Translations under genes and position numbers: made by a program
The notes under the pieces: model-generated
Seen by the model: only the letters and a program-made list of their open reading frames with translations
Database searches by the model: none
Told to the model about the DNA's origin: nothing
Source of the DNA: Mactromeris polynyma
Taxonomy: Eukaryota; Mollusca; Bivalvia; Venerida; Mactridae
Assembly (NCBI GenBank): GCA_032209605.1
Contig: JASFXZ010000016.1
Coordinates: forward strand, 11,160,001 to 11,224,000
DNA length: 64,000 nucleotides
Direction of reading: 5' to 3'
Part shown: in pieces, positions 20,974-31,905 of the stretch
How positions within the stretch are numbered: position 1 is the stretch's first letter
How the letters are laid out: the number at the start of each line of letters is the position of its first letter

Positions 20974-23900
20974 GTAATATTTGTTCATGATTTTTATTTT
21001 TTTTGTAATAAATTGTTAGATTTGTGTAGCAAATAGTATTAGGTATTCAAATACAAACATGAAGGATTTAAACATTTTTGTTGCCTCATTTTTATCCTAA
21101 AACATTCAAAATATTGAAGGTGACATTTTTTCTCACTTCTCACATGCCTGTAATGTTAGTTTCCAACCACACGCATTGCATTTCATGATTTTGACATATT
21201 TCTAAGAGAAAGTAGTTGATTTTAGTCATCAAAACTACAATAGGGATTTTGACCGATCGGAGCCGATTTTTTAATTTCTCGTTTTGATAACGAATATATG
21301 GAATGAGATTAGATTCCAAACATCAAAAACTTTTTGTTTGTGTGTTTATGCCTAGATTTCTTTAGTGACAATGGAATTTGTTAGAAGAAAGTCAGGAAGG
21401 TTCGAGTTAAAAGTTTTATTTATTACCACGCGACCTCGGTTTTAAAACGCCACCGGGTCTGTAAATACTATGCAGACCAATTCCTCGTACGGTAACGACT
21501 GCTTATCTTCATTACATTTAGCGTTTTGTTTAACATTCTTATTATTTTAAAGGCACACATAGCCAGTTATGCTTCAAGAATCTACTCAAAGTTTGAGATT
21601 AGAGAAGCCTTGGATGTCTATTTTATATGATATTAAAAATAAAGATCAATACCCCACTCACTTTTCAATTAAACTATGTAACGAATCCTTAAAACAGATT
21701 TATAAGGTGTTTATGATCCCTGATAAAAAAAAAAAATGTCGGTCGTTTGTATTTCGTAAATCGGTCAATAAAACCTTGGTAGGAAAACTTCTCCAAGTGC
21801 GTTAATTTTGACGATTATTTAAGTTTGTTCTGTATTGTATTAATGTGTTCGACATTTTTTATTCTTCTTTTTCTTTCCTTCTTCTCTTTTCATTCTTCTT
21901 TTCATTCTTCTTTTTTTCTTTCTTTTTTATTGTTTCTTCTTTTTCTTTCTTTCATTTGCTCATTCCTTCTAAGTTCTACGGTTACTTATTTGTTTCTATG
22001 TCTGTATATATCATTTATTTATAGAATTAGTTCATCCAGGCCGTGTTGATTCCCGGGCTGGGCAGGTAATATCTTTCCGTGACGTTCAGCTACGGTCATT
22101 TGTCTTCAGATTCGTTTGAGGAAATGTTAGCTGCTTGATGAAGGGCAAGTCAGTACTGATTGTTTGTTAATTCCAGGAAAACTGGTTAAGTCAACTGATG
22201 CCGTATATAACTGTAAAAATAAAAACGGCGATTAACTAGCTTGAAACAAACAAGCAAACAAATAAATACGTTCGCCCGTCCGTTCGCTCGCTCGTTCGTT
22301 TCCAATCGTAGGATGTTCGAATTATTTATAAATAGACATTATGAAATAATTGCGTATTCACAAATGAGCGCCGCTGTTCGCTTTCAAACCTCTTCTCTAA
22401 ATGACGTCATTTCCAGAAAACGTCACATGTGACAGTTAGCAATATTTGAGGTAAATATTGTTTCCTGCTTGCAAATAGTGACATCACATGTTGCATTTTC
22501 TTGACGACGTCACTTACAGAAAAGGTTGTAAATCCCATAACAGCGCTCACATAATGATGCTACCGTCTTCATTGGCCGAGTGGTCAAACCTGTGCTATCT
22601 ACATCGGGAGCGAGAGGTTCGAATCCCGGTAGGGGTCAGTTCCCATATGGCCGGTTGGTGAGTCGCCAGATAGTTAAATAATAGCTACCGTTTGCCTATC
22701 TGTCTGGCATTAAATGATAGGAATCGGGAAGTAAATGTGCTCAGAAAGTAGGTGTCTTGTGAGTCAGAAATGGCTGGCCCTTTAAGTAGGTCTGACTCTA
22801 TAATAAATAAAAACTTGTATAATGGTATTTTTCAGACATTATGGTTCACATGGCTACACGGAGAAGTGTACGGATTAGAAGGTAACGTTTTAACTGTTTG
22901 GACATCTTCTTCAGTATATCAGCCACACCATCTTTGTCCATTTCTGTCCTGGTAAATTCTCGCCATATCTCTGTAAACATTAATATAATTGTGTTTGTAG
23001 CATTAAGATGGAACACCCCAACAGATTATTTTAAATGAATGTTAGTTTATATATATTTATTAAAGATGGGTACAGTAAAACTTCACTTAAAGACCTCCTC
23101 AATAATAAGACCACCTCATTAATAAGACCACCTCAATAATAAGACCACCTTAATGATAAGACCACCTCAATATTAAGAACACAATATTCAAGTCCATTTT
23201 CACCGTTTTGCTCTTTATTCAACCTCAATATTAAGACCACCTCAATAAGAAGACTAGTTTTCAAGGGTGGTCTTATTATTAAGGTTTTACTGTAGTCATA
23301 GTAACATGTTTTTGTTTTACAGGCACCCCCTGCTACAAGCAGATGGCTGACATTGCATTTCTGTTAGATTCCTCCGTCAGCATTCACGAAGAGGACTTCA
23401 CAAAAGAATTAGAGTTTGTCAAGCAAATAGTGGAACCTCTATCGGTTGGAAAATTCGGAGTACAAGTATCCGTCTCAACGTTCAGCTCGGAAACAGTTAC
23501 ACATATATACTTGGACGATTTTGACAGTAAACATAACTTACTAAGAGCCATCGACGATATTAAATACCGTGAAGGTCAGACAAATACAGACATTGCAATT
23601 GCGCATGCGCGTAAAGTTATATTTAGCAAAGAAAATGGCGACCGTGATGGAGTTGAACGTCTGATTATCGTAGTAACGGACGGATATTCTACAAATAATA
23701 CTAATACTATAAGACAATCTAAGATATGTCGAGATTTGGGAATAAAAATGATTTCAGTTGGCGTTGGATACGGTATTAATGTGACGGAACTACATAATAT
23801 TGCCAGTACTTATAAGGGTGAGAAGATGGTATTTACTGTAGACGATTTTGACGGATTGGATGACATTGTTGATCTAGTTACTGTAGCTGCTTGTGATGGT

Positions 23901-26900
23901 GAGTTAACTCTTATATTTATCCAAATAACACCCAGTGGCGTATGGCGCTAGAATGAACGTGACGTCACTTCCGTTGTATTATATTCATACACCAGCCCTG
24001 TGATCAGTTATGGCTAACAGTTGCTCACGTAACGATACTGTTTTGTTTTGTATCCCTGACCCACCGTACCGCATTCACTGTACTCGGGGAACCAAATTGC
24101 TAACGTTAGCTGCAAACATTACTGTACGCAGGGATGTTAACAATTTCAACACATCAGAAGCATACCGAGTGTAACAAAGATTTAGCCTGGGGTCATGGCT
24201 CACTGATTGCTAACGCTATCAGTATAGCCAGCCCTGCGTTCAGTTACAGCTATCAGCCATATCGTTTCGAAACGTTTTGCAATTTGGTTACCGTGTGCAG
24301 CCAATGTGATACGGTGAGCAAGGGACAAAACACAAAACGTTTTCCACTGATAGCCGTAACTGAACGCAGGGCAGGTGGAATACAATCACTTCGATTATCT
24401 GATTGGACAAGATTACCTTATGCGCGCGCATTTTCTTTATCCGGTATATTGATCACGTGATAAACTTCAGTCCTGATCAGCACTGAAACATAGTCACGTT
24501 GATTCTATTACGCCTGGCTCTACCGACGCGGAGCAATATGAGGTTTGGCCAGGATTCCAGGCTAACAAAGATTTACCTAACTTGAATGACGGTTAAAATC
24601 GATGTGCTACGCTATCAACTCATAGAAAATGCTTTTTTTAAACTGATTTGATTGGTTTTCGATTTTCTAAAACAACACACCATTGGAAAGTTTACGATCT
24701 AAATATCCCAATAATATACACCACATATTTGATGTAACCACAAACATTTAATCAGTTGTTAAACCTGACCAAATATCGGAGATATTCCATGTAAATTATA
24801 TGAAGAGATAGGCATTTAGTAATATACTCGCTAAACGTCGATACAAAATTGGGGAATGTAGGGTCTTTTGTAAGAACAGTAAAACCTCAATGATACGACC
24901 GCCGTTGGGACCCTTGAAAACTGGTCTTCATACTGAGGAGGTAATAATATTGAGGTTGAATAAAGAGCAAAACAGTGAAAATGATCTTGAAAATTGTGTT
25001 CTTCATTTCGAGGTGGTATTATTATTGAGGAGGTCTTTATGTGAGGTTTAAGTGTACTAGTCTAATCTGTGTATTGTTCAAATATAGCACTTTGCCAAGA
25101 GCGGTTGTCACATACAAATTATCTTGGTATTTTCTAAATTATCTTATAATCGGTAATTACTGCTATAAGTGCTTGTCAGTTTTGCCTAACAAAGAACAAG
25201 GGAGGTACAAATTGTAGATGTGGGAACTAGCTATTGTCACTTATTGTATTATAACGAACGACGCCTCTGCTGGGAGATCGCTGCATGAAATCTCATAACA
25301 AAGTTGAATTTTAGTTACGCACGTATTTAAATGTCAAAATGTTCATTTTGAATGTCAAATTTCTTTTAATATGACTCTCTAACAATGACGCATGCTTATT
25401 ACTTCATTGTTAAACATGGCATGTGTCGAAGTAAATTCATTAAGGCCAAACCAAATAGGATTAATGTTAAGCGTCCTCATTTAAAACATATTAGGTAGGC
25501 AAAATATCGATAAAAGAAAAATACACTTATGTGTTGTATTGTGTGTGAGCTTCAATAATGCTGTGATAACTTGTGCCCAATCCCTACACAATAATTGCAA
25601 GAAAATATTATTAAACTACAGTCGGACCTCGATCATTCGAAAACCCATTTCAATTCGACTTGCCCAAGTACATCGGGACCTGATATTTATTTCGGAGTAT
25701 TCCAAGTCTTCGGATAAAATGTTTGTCGAATTAACGAGGTCCGACTGTTGATCTAATTTAAGATTTCTTCAAAACTGGAATCAGTTTAATGTAGTCTGAT
25801 ACTAAATATTTGAGATAGAAGGTTAATGTACAATAAAACCTCGATAATACGACCAGCGTTTGGACCCTTGAACGATGGTCTTACTATTGAAGTGGTCTTA
25901 ATATTGAGGTTAGATGAAGAGGAAAATAGGGAAAATGGACCTGGAAATTGTGTTCTTATATTAATCGCGAGGTGGTCTTTAAGTGAGGTTTTACTGTATA
26001 TTAATGGTTCGTCTTGTAATGTGTCAATTGTGTAATGATTATGTTATATTCTGTATTTCAGTGATGCTGCAAGATTCTGCAATAGATAAATGTAAGTTGA
26101 TTTTAAAATTTTAAATAATTATTAGCGTTTCCATGACAAAACTTGTATAGTGACTTTAGTTATGACGTCGATAATGTCCCAATGAAAGTGTTGACGTCAC
26201 AACGGAAGTGTTTTGGTTATTTTTTGTATATCTGTAAACGTTTTTGTTGCTAAGATTGGAATCGCTATAAAAAGAAAAGCAGACTAACAATATTAATATT
26301 TTGTTTGAAAATGGAAAAATCTGAAAATGAATTTTTGGTTTTGGTCGTGGAACAGCTAACATTATAACTGAGTATTAAAGCTAATTTCTGAGTAAAACTC
26401 GGAAGTATTTGAAATGAGAAACATGTACATAGATATCAGTAGAACTATGCTTTCTAATATTACAGAGATACTTTCGTTAAATCAAGACCAAACATAGCCT
26501 AGGTTTCAGTCGACCGATTGCTAAAGAGCTAAAACATCATCTCGTCTTTCTGTCTTCAAGACGGCAGTCACCGATGCCGCAGTTCATGCATATAACTAAA
26601 CTATAGTTTCTATAGTTAGAAAGACACTCCCGTTATGCCATGTCCACACGCGGCCTAGGTTTCTGTCCTATCCTTAAAACGTCACATCGTCTTTCTTTCT
26701 TCTAAACGTCGGCCACCGATGACACATGTCCGTGTGTGTAATTAATGCACATGTTACTACATGTTATGTAGTGATCGCCGGGTTCTATAATGATGGAAGT
26801 TGTATTGAGGAAGTTAAGACGGATACAGTTGCCTCCCTTGAGTCAGTTAATGACTGTAAGGAATCTGTAAATGAGCTTTATCCTATAAGTGAAAACAATA

Positions 26901-29900
26901 CATTTTGGGTTACGATACCACGATTTGGATTGAGCGCGAATGTTCCGAAAAGGGGAGACTACTTTGAGAAAATGTACACTTTTATGACAAAGTAGATACA
27001 CGCGGGTACGGAGAACCACATACCATTACCACATAAATACATAAACAAAGAAACATGCAAAGATACTCAACGAGTTTAAGTGTTTCTCGTCCTAAATAAC
27101 ACATCAGGATGTGTCACGCGCACTTGTTGATGACGTCATCCATATTCTTAGTCTGCTTTATAACTTTGAACTTTAATCTATGATTTCAGACTGTGGTGGT
27201 AAGCCGGCCGATGTTTATCTCGCCGTAGATTCGTCAAGTAGTATGCTAGATACTGAATATGAACAAATTCTACGCTTTCTATCAAATGTTATAAATATGT
27301 TTGATATCGGACCGGAAGCTACACGTGTTGGTGTTGTTGCGTACAATGAACACGTGCATCCAATACTTAGACTGGACACGAGCTATGATAAATCAATTAT
27401 AAACGAAAGATTAATGGAGATTCCAATTTATGGCGGGAAAACAAAAACCGGAAGTGCTCTTCATTATCTGCGCAGAAATGCATTCAAGCGGAATTATTCG
27501 CGCATGAATGTTGCTCACGTGATCATATTGATAACAGACGGTCAATCCACTGATGCGGAACGAGCGTTACGGGAAGCAGACTTACTGAAGAAACTTGGTG
27601 TTTATATATTTGTCGTTGGGATTGGGTCAAGTGTTCACCTAAGTGAACTAACATTTATTGCAAGTAAACCTCAGGAAAACTTTGTATTTCTTAGAGAAGA
27701 CGTCTCGATGTTGTCTGAAATCAGAAATGTACTGGCTATAAGAACATGCGCAGGTAAGTAGATGTTTAACTTCTTAACGTACAGTCTCCTTAGCCGAATA
27801 CTTAAGGCATCTTCTTGGGAGCGGGAGGTCGAAGGTTCGAATCCCTATAGGGCTCTGAAAGTAGGTGTCTCAATAAGTCAGAAATGGCTGGCCCTTTAAA
27901 TACGGGTGACTCTATAATAATAAATAAACATTTACTTCTAAAGCGCTTACTCTCCAACCAAGACTCTTTTGACAATGCAAAGTTCGACTGTTGTCCAGAG
28001 GATGACGTTAAACAGAGATTGTACATTGTTTGTAGTAAATTCTTTCTACGGGAAACTTGATAAATTTGTGGAGGAGAGGCTGTTGCTCAAGAGAGGGTCA
28101 CTATCGAGAGGTTGTTCTGTATATTTATATGACCCGGTTTTGAGACTGAGGCATTTCTTAGGCCACTATTTCTGCATTGCAATTAAAGGGAAGTAATGCT
28201 TCACGTCATAACAATCTCTTACGCAGTGATCTCCCTTTATAAAAACAGTACAGAGACATGTACCATCACAAATTTATTTCGGCTTTTTTATTTTTTCAAT
28301 TTATACATTGAGATTATTCCTGTTATCGTACAGAAACATAATGCTAGAGTAGTTGGTTAAAGGAAACAAAAATAACTTACATGACAAAGATATAAGTTCA
28401 AGGCGCAGGGGTCTTTTTATTCAAATAGTTATCATCACGTGACAAAAAAAATTAAACATACAATAGCGTGTCTACTTGCTTAATAAATTTTGAATGAAAT
28501 TTGATATCCATTTGGACTTGCGTTCTGTTAATAATAATTAGTTCTATACATATTTTTTTAAGATTAACGTTGCAACTCAGAAGTATTTTAGTTGTAAACG
28601 GCGGACAGTTGACAGTTGACAGTTGACAGTTGACAGTTGACCTAGCCACTGTTTCTTGCTCCTCCGCAAGCAAGTGACGCCTAAAAGTGGAGGGCAAATA
28701 TACGGTGGCATAGAGGTGACATGTGTGAAAATGATTTTAATCTTGTTCCCAAGAATGTTTAAGTATGTTGGCATGAACTCAGGCTAACACTTTTATCATC
28801 TTCTGATATGATGAAAAGAACATAACTGTATTTAAAGCGGCAATACAATTTTATGTAATTAAAATATGCATATCATTTTTTTACATTGTTCATAATGGCT
28901 GATTACTATGCCGACGTAAATATGTTTCATTTCGATGAATTTGATAACGTTCACAAGGAATAAGACGTTTAACTCCCAACTTTCTTCCGGAAGATACTTT
29001 GCTCTATGCAAACGCTATTAAATGCGACGTTAACTTGAAGGAAACGCCTATCGAAACGTGCTTTGGTATACATTTTGCTTTATAACGTCTTATCACATTC
29101 CATGTTTGTAATGTGAATGTAACACGGTGAAAGTAAGAAAATAACTTCAGATTTGACAAAATGTCTTATTAAGCTCAGATAAAAGTCCATAGTAGTGACA
29201 AATAATATGCACTCTGTTTTCTGTTTTAACTCTTCATTAAATTATACAGAGTTAAAACAGTATGTCTGATTAAGGTCATATTAAGGTCACAGCAAATCCA
29301 TACTATCGTTTTGATGTCTACAATCGGCTACATTCGGTGTAGAAACACGTCAATATAAAACATACAGATCGTCTTTTTCTGAAATGGAATGCAAATTCGG
29401 ATAGCTTTAAACGTCGTTGAGCCTTCAATGAAATGAAGAAAAACTGTCATGTCGCCTTAATACACGGCTTTAAAGCTTGTATGACACACGCCGCCTTTAT
29501 ACATACCCATTACCTTTCGTTTATGTGAATAAATAATTTGTAATATAAATGCTATCTTATATTTCAGAATTTTCCTCCATGAGTACACCACAGATACAGC
29601 TAGATACAGTTCAAGGTATACTTTTAGTAAAATACAGCCGTTTATTCGACAATCTTCTATCCGATTTCATCCGAAATAACTATCACGTCCCGATGTATCT
29701 TCTTATGCACGTCGAATTGAATTGACTTATTCGAAGCCATGTATAATTCGAAATAAAAATTCGGACCCGATGAATTCGAATGAACAATGTCCGACTGAAT
29801 TGTAATTTTACAGAGCATCCCATCCAAAGCAAGAACCTTTCCTAACAGCGGTTCTTGTTAAGAGGTGGTTTATATATCACGGTCATATAAACCATGTATT

Positions 29901-30936
29901 CGAAACAGGCTGATATCGATGAAACGATAACGAGAAATAATTTACCCATAATCCTAAGCGCGCCCTCAATAAGTATCGTGAATTTCTAAATCCTAGGAAA
30001 ATACGTTTGATTCGGGTTTCATGCCCAAAAAAATAGGGCAGATACGCCGGACAATATTGTGTGAGATATTTTTTATATTTTCAAACGAAGCAAATTAAAC
30101 ATAGATTTAAATGAAAGACAAATCCAAATCCATTTTCCCTTTAAACATAGATAATGTTTATCAATATGAATAATATTATAATGCTCTATAGCTGGAATAC
30201 TCGTAAAGCGTCTAAAAACTGGGCAGAATAAGAACCTAAATTCACACAAAGAAATCTTACCCAAAAAAAAAATTAACACGCGAAAAAAAAGTTCTATGGT
30301 CGGGGCAAACAATAGGATAGGTCAGAGAGTGACATATGATTATAGTTTGTACGCAGTTTCTACGTAAATAAAATTTCTTTTTTATTTGTTTCAGGAAATG
30401 AACTGTGCACCGACTCAGAACCGAAGTATGCACTGTTTGTTTACGATAAATTATCATTTCCATCGAAATCGAACAACATTATCAACGATTTTGTGGATAG
30501 GTTAATGTACAAACGAACAGGCAACACTCTGAAATATGATTGGATGACGAAATCACGTGACGGAAATCAAAACAGAGAGTATTCTCAGAACGAGGCTCTA
30601 GGCTCTCTATTAAAGGACATTCGCATCCACGGTTTTGGTAACACCGGCTTTACACGAAATGTCAGAGAGAGAACTCTAGTTATGTTTATCGAAAATTCGA
30701 TGCAGAATGACTTCTCCAATATGATTGTGGAATTAAGGCGATTGAATTTCGTTTACAAGCCAAATATTGTTTTAATTTACATAGGACACGTCGATAAAGA
30801 GCAACCGGTCAATGACCGACGTCTATATGGTCTAAATACAGCACATGTCATGAAAGTGTCATCGGTGAAGGATCTGCATGATATCAAACAGACATTGGTT
30901 GACCAGATTTGCTCTGCGTCGCTTATTACTCAATAA
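20920..30936 (+). CDS. Secreted protein with three vWA domains (7 exons, 619 aa)
   Basis: Spliced exons 20920-20973, 22836-22881, 23323-23898, 26062-26091, 27190-27753, 29568-29615 and 30395-30936 total 1860 nt. All phases match and end at TAA. Residues 1 to about 30 form a signal peptide. vWA1 spans about 37-224, with MIDAS D49-S51-S53, T122 and D153. vWA2 spans about 237-422, with D249-S251-S253, T322 and D352. vWA3 spans about 444-612 and lacks a MIDAS (D457-K-L-S). Each domain is bracketed by a Cys pair (37/224, 237/422, 444/612), as in matrilin or vWF A domains. Such domains bind extracellular-matrix ligands through a metal ion. Mussel proximal-thread matrix proteins and matrilins are comparable architectures, but the exact orthologue is unknown. 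The function is inferred: extracellular adhesion or matrix. Exons 1 and 2 are less certain than the rest. Confidence 0.8.
21569..21805 (+). other. Unrecognised open frame in intron 1
   Basis: A 78-codon frame (MLQESTQSLRLEKPWMSILY...) with normal-looking composition (KCRSFVFRKSVNKTLVGKLL) but no family I know, no splice signals that fit the surrounding gene, and a homopolymer of A inside. It could be a transposon or gene fragment, or chance. Confidence 0.25.
21845..21975 (+). repeat. Polypyrimidine tract
   Basis: About 130 bases almost entirely of T and C (ttctttttctttccttcttc and similar), within intron 1 of the vWA gene. A low-complexity tract of this kind can form unusual DNA structures. 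No function is shown. Confidence 0.85.
22365..22552 (+). repeat. Dispersed TIR-like repeat, copy 1 (pair with 61336-61572)
   Basis: Begins gagcgccgctgt and ends acagcgctca, an inverted terminal match. Shares long runs with 61336-61572 (tgtttcctgc, gcaaatagtgacatcacatg, atttccagaaaa). Contains cAMP-response-like TGACGTCA at 22402-22409. Lies in intron 1 of the vWA gene. Confidence 0.75.
22571..22815 (+). repeat. tRNA-derived SINE, family A copy 1
   Basis: A type II tRNA-like head (ggccgagtggtcaaac ... ggttcgaatcccgg) gives A and B boxes for RNA polymerase III. The body ends with tcagaaatggctggcccttt and an AT tail (ctataataaataaa). The same body and tail recur at 27788-27928. Confidence 0.8.
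22836..22881 (+). CDS. vWA gene exon 2: end of signal peptide
   Basis: Acceptor tatttttcag and donor G|GTAACG bound 46 nt, coding TLWFTWLHGEVYGLE plus the first base of a Gly codon. The hydrophobic part completes the signal peptide, with likely cleavage near HG/EV. The phase (0 in, 1 out) fits both neighbours. Confidence 0.5.
23073..23292. mobile_element. Pogo-like miniature element 1, 220 bp
   Basis: Ends cagtaaaacttc and ggttttactg with TA on both sides (23071-23072, 23293-23294). The left arm contains repeated taagaccacctcaat pieces, so it has grown by internal tandem duplication. It lies just upstream of the acceptor of vWA exon 3. Confidence 0.85.
23323..23898 (+). CDS. vWA gene exon 3: vWA domain 1
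   Basis: Acceptor ttttgttttacag and donor ATG|GTGAGT bound a phase 1-1 exon of 576 nt. It codes a complete A domain: IAFLLDSSVS (strand 1 and MIDAS), GVQVSVSTFS, the Thr loop GQTNTDIAIA, LIIVVTDGYS and KMISVGVGYG. The frame runs on past the donor to 23951, but the splice site is strong and the protein match ends there. Confidence 0.9.
24231..24372. repeat. Long imperfect palindrome, 142 bp
   Basis: gccctgcgttcagttacagc and its inverted match at the other end, with a roughly 20-base centre around gtgtgcagccaatgtgatac. Both strands translate to nearly the same short frame (FSYGYQ / FSYSYQ). It can fold into one hairpin and may be a miniature TIR element in intron 3 of the vWA gene. Confidence 0.8.
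24877..25055. mobile_element. Pogo-like miniature element 2, diverged
   Basis: Starts cagtaaaacctcaatgatac and ends near gtgaggtttaagtgta. It is inverted-repeat like 25831-25995 and 39793-39969, with mutated right end. Confidence 0.75.
25619..25747. mobile_element. Pogo-like miniature element 3, 129 bp (other subfamily)
   Basis: Ends cagtcggacctcgatcattc and aacgaggtccgactg, with TA on the left. This subfamily (cagtcggacctcg) also includes 29635-29797, 37926-38040 and 38253-38295. Confidence 0.8.
25831..25995. mobile_element. Pogo-like miniature element 4, 165 bp
   Basis: Ends caataaaacctcgataatac and gtgaggttttactg with TA on both sides. It lies immediately upstream of microexon 4 of the vWA gene. 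Confidence 0.85.
26062..26091 (+). CDS. vWA gene exon 4: 30-nt linker microexon
   Basis: Acceptor ctgtatttcag and donor T|GTAAGT enclose just 30 nt in phase 1-1. They add a ten-residue linker (VMLQDSAIDK, with Tyr completed by the next exon) between vWA1 and vWA2. Skipping it would keep the frame. Confidence 0.65.
26726..26995 (+). other. Unrecognised open frame in intron 4, possible alternative last exon
   Basis: An 89-codon frame with protein-like composition (GFYNDGSCIEEVKTDTVASL, then TFWVTIPRFGLSANVPKRGD) ends at a stop at 26995. An AG at about 26770 would let it be read in phase 1, the phase used by the upstream exons, giving a truncated protein with vWA1 only. No family is recognised. 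It could equally be a fragment of another gene. Confidence 0.3.
27190..27753 (+). CDS. vWA gene exon 5: vWA domain 2
   Basis: Acceptor tatgatttcag and donor CAG|GTAAGT bound a phase 1-1 exon of 564 nt. Full A domain: VYLAVDSSSSM, RVGVVAYNEH, Thr loop GGKTKTGSAL, VIILITDGQS and VYIFVVGIGS. All MIDAS residues are present. Confidence 0.92.
27788..27928 (+). repeat. tRNA-derived SINE, family A copy 2 (shortened)
   Basis: Head with ggttcgaatccct, then the same body as 22571-22815 (gaaagtaggtgtct, gtcagaaatggctggccctt) and tail ataataataaataaa. The middle part present in copy 1 is missing. Confidence 0.75.
28604..28640 (+). repeat. Heptamer microsatellite
   Basis: Five copies of acagttg in a row, in intron 5 of the vWA gene. 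Confidence 0.9.
28702..28745 (+). repeat. Half copy of the 20224-20448 TIR element
   Basis: tacggtggcatagaggtgac and the following atgtgtgaaa match one end of 20224-20448. The other end is not found. Confidence 0.75.
28746..29567. other. Intron 5 of the vWA gene, no other feature
   Basis: No repeat or coding sequence recognised between the half TIR element and linker exon 6. Confidence 0.4.
29568..29615 (+). CDS. vWA gene exon 6: 48-nt linker exon
   Basis: Acceptor cttatatttcag and donor AAG|GTATAC bound a phase 1-1 exon coding EFSSMSTPQIQLDTVQ, with a Gly completed by exon 7. This Ser/Thr/Gln linker separates vWA2 from vWA3. The donor is weaker than the others. Confidence 0.6.
29635..29797. 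mobile_element. Pogo-like miniature element 5 (cagtcgg subfamily, worn)
   Basis: Right end gaacaatgtccgactg and internal tcggacccgatgaattcgaa match 37926-38040. The left end (cagccgtttattcga, after TA) is degraded. Begins only 20 bp after linker exon 6. Confidence 0.65.
30395..30936 (+). CDS. vWA gene exon 7: vWA-like domain 3 and stop
   Basis: Acceptor tttatttgtttcag is followed by phase-1 entry and TAA at 30934-30936. The alternating strands YALFVYDKLSF, RTLVMFIENS and NIVLIYIGHV follow the vWA fold, but the MIDAS (D-K-L-S) and the TDG loop (IEN) are not conserved, so it is probably not metal binding. Cys 444 and 612 still bracket it. No clear AATAAA is seen close downstream. Confidence 0.8.
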
Positions 30937-31636
30937 GCTAAACTTGACATAGACTGGGAGTTCACTCAAAGAACAGAACACTGGAATGGTTGTGATGAAA
31001 ATTGAAAACTGTCCATTTATTGTTACATCAGTATTAATTGTCAGTATTTTATATCTTTAAGGCGGTATTGCATCTCCGGACAAAACTTAGTTTGTGACGT
31101 CAGAACTTCAATTGTGAAATACTCGACGTCATAACCAACGTCACTAATGCAGGTTTTGTCACGGCGGCGCTCAAATTATTATAAACATTTGCCGTCTAGA
31201 TAAAAAAAGTTCTATTCTATTTGAATACGTGTCATGTGTATATGTAGCGTTCATGTACTGTACATTTGGAATTACCATCGAGTTGACTGGCTCGCTTATT
31301 TAGGCAACACAATGTACTGGAACAATGACGGTCTCGTTAGATGTAACTGTTACTAATTCCATAAACAATTCGTTAAATTAACGTCACGCAAAATACGTAT
31401 GATTTACAGTATTTCGGAAACGCTACATGCATTGTTCTTCCATTGTATTATTTAATATATATATATTTATTAATTTATTTTGTACAAACACCTTTTTTAT
31501 TTAAAAATACCTTTTGTCCTTTATTTTCGTGTTTTCTGAGAGCTTTTTAAACGTATAGCGCTAAATGATTATTGTTTCTGGTTCTGTTTTTGATGAATGT
31601 TAAGTTCATCTTTCCCCATGTGCTGAGGCATGTGTT
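30937..31636. other. 3' side of the vWA gene, no further gene
   Basis: Presumed 3' UTR and intergenic sequence. A TGACGTCA palindrome is at 31095-31102. ggcggcgctcaaat at about 31166 resembles the end of the 22365-22552 repeat. Confidence 0.4.
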
Positions 31637-31905
31637 TAGAGGTAGGGAAAGGTAGGGGAGATAATCGAGAACAGTTAGCTGTGGTAGAAATGGTAGTTGT
31701 CTGAAAAACGCTTGAACGCTTCGCTAGCTACAAAATGGCGTCCATCAGTTGGACGACATTGTTCCGCACGGACGCCATTTTGTTTGGTAAAGCTTGCACT
31801 GTCAGACCACGCTACCTATTTAAAGATAGGGAATACATTTCCAACGTTTAAGAAACGGCATCGCTACTTGCTCTATGTCGGATCTATTCTAGCATTTCGG
31901 CTCAT
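31637..31905. repeat. Miniature TIR element copy B (pair with 8336-8578)
   Basis: Begins gaggtagggaaaggtag. Its core (cttgaacgcttcgctagct, aaaatggcgtcca, tttaaagatagg) is the reverse complement of copy A. An open frame over it is an artefact. Confidence 0.65.

Noticed and set aside
23899..23951. Extension of vWA exon 3 to the frame stop at 23951
   Set aside because: A consensus GTGAGT donor at 23899 fits the phase of the next exons, and the domain ends there.
28452..28774. Minus-strand frames containing STVNCQLSTVN repeats
   Set aside because: They read through the acagttg microsatellite and a half TIR element.
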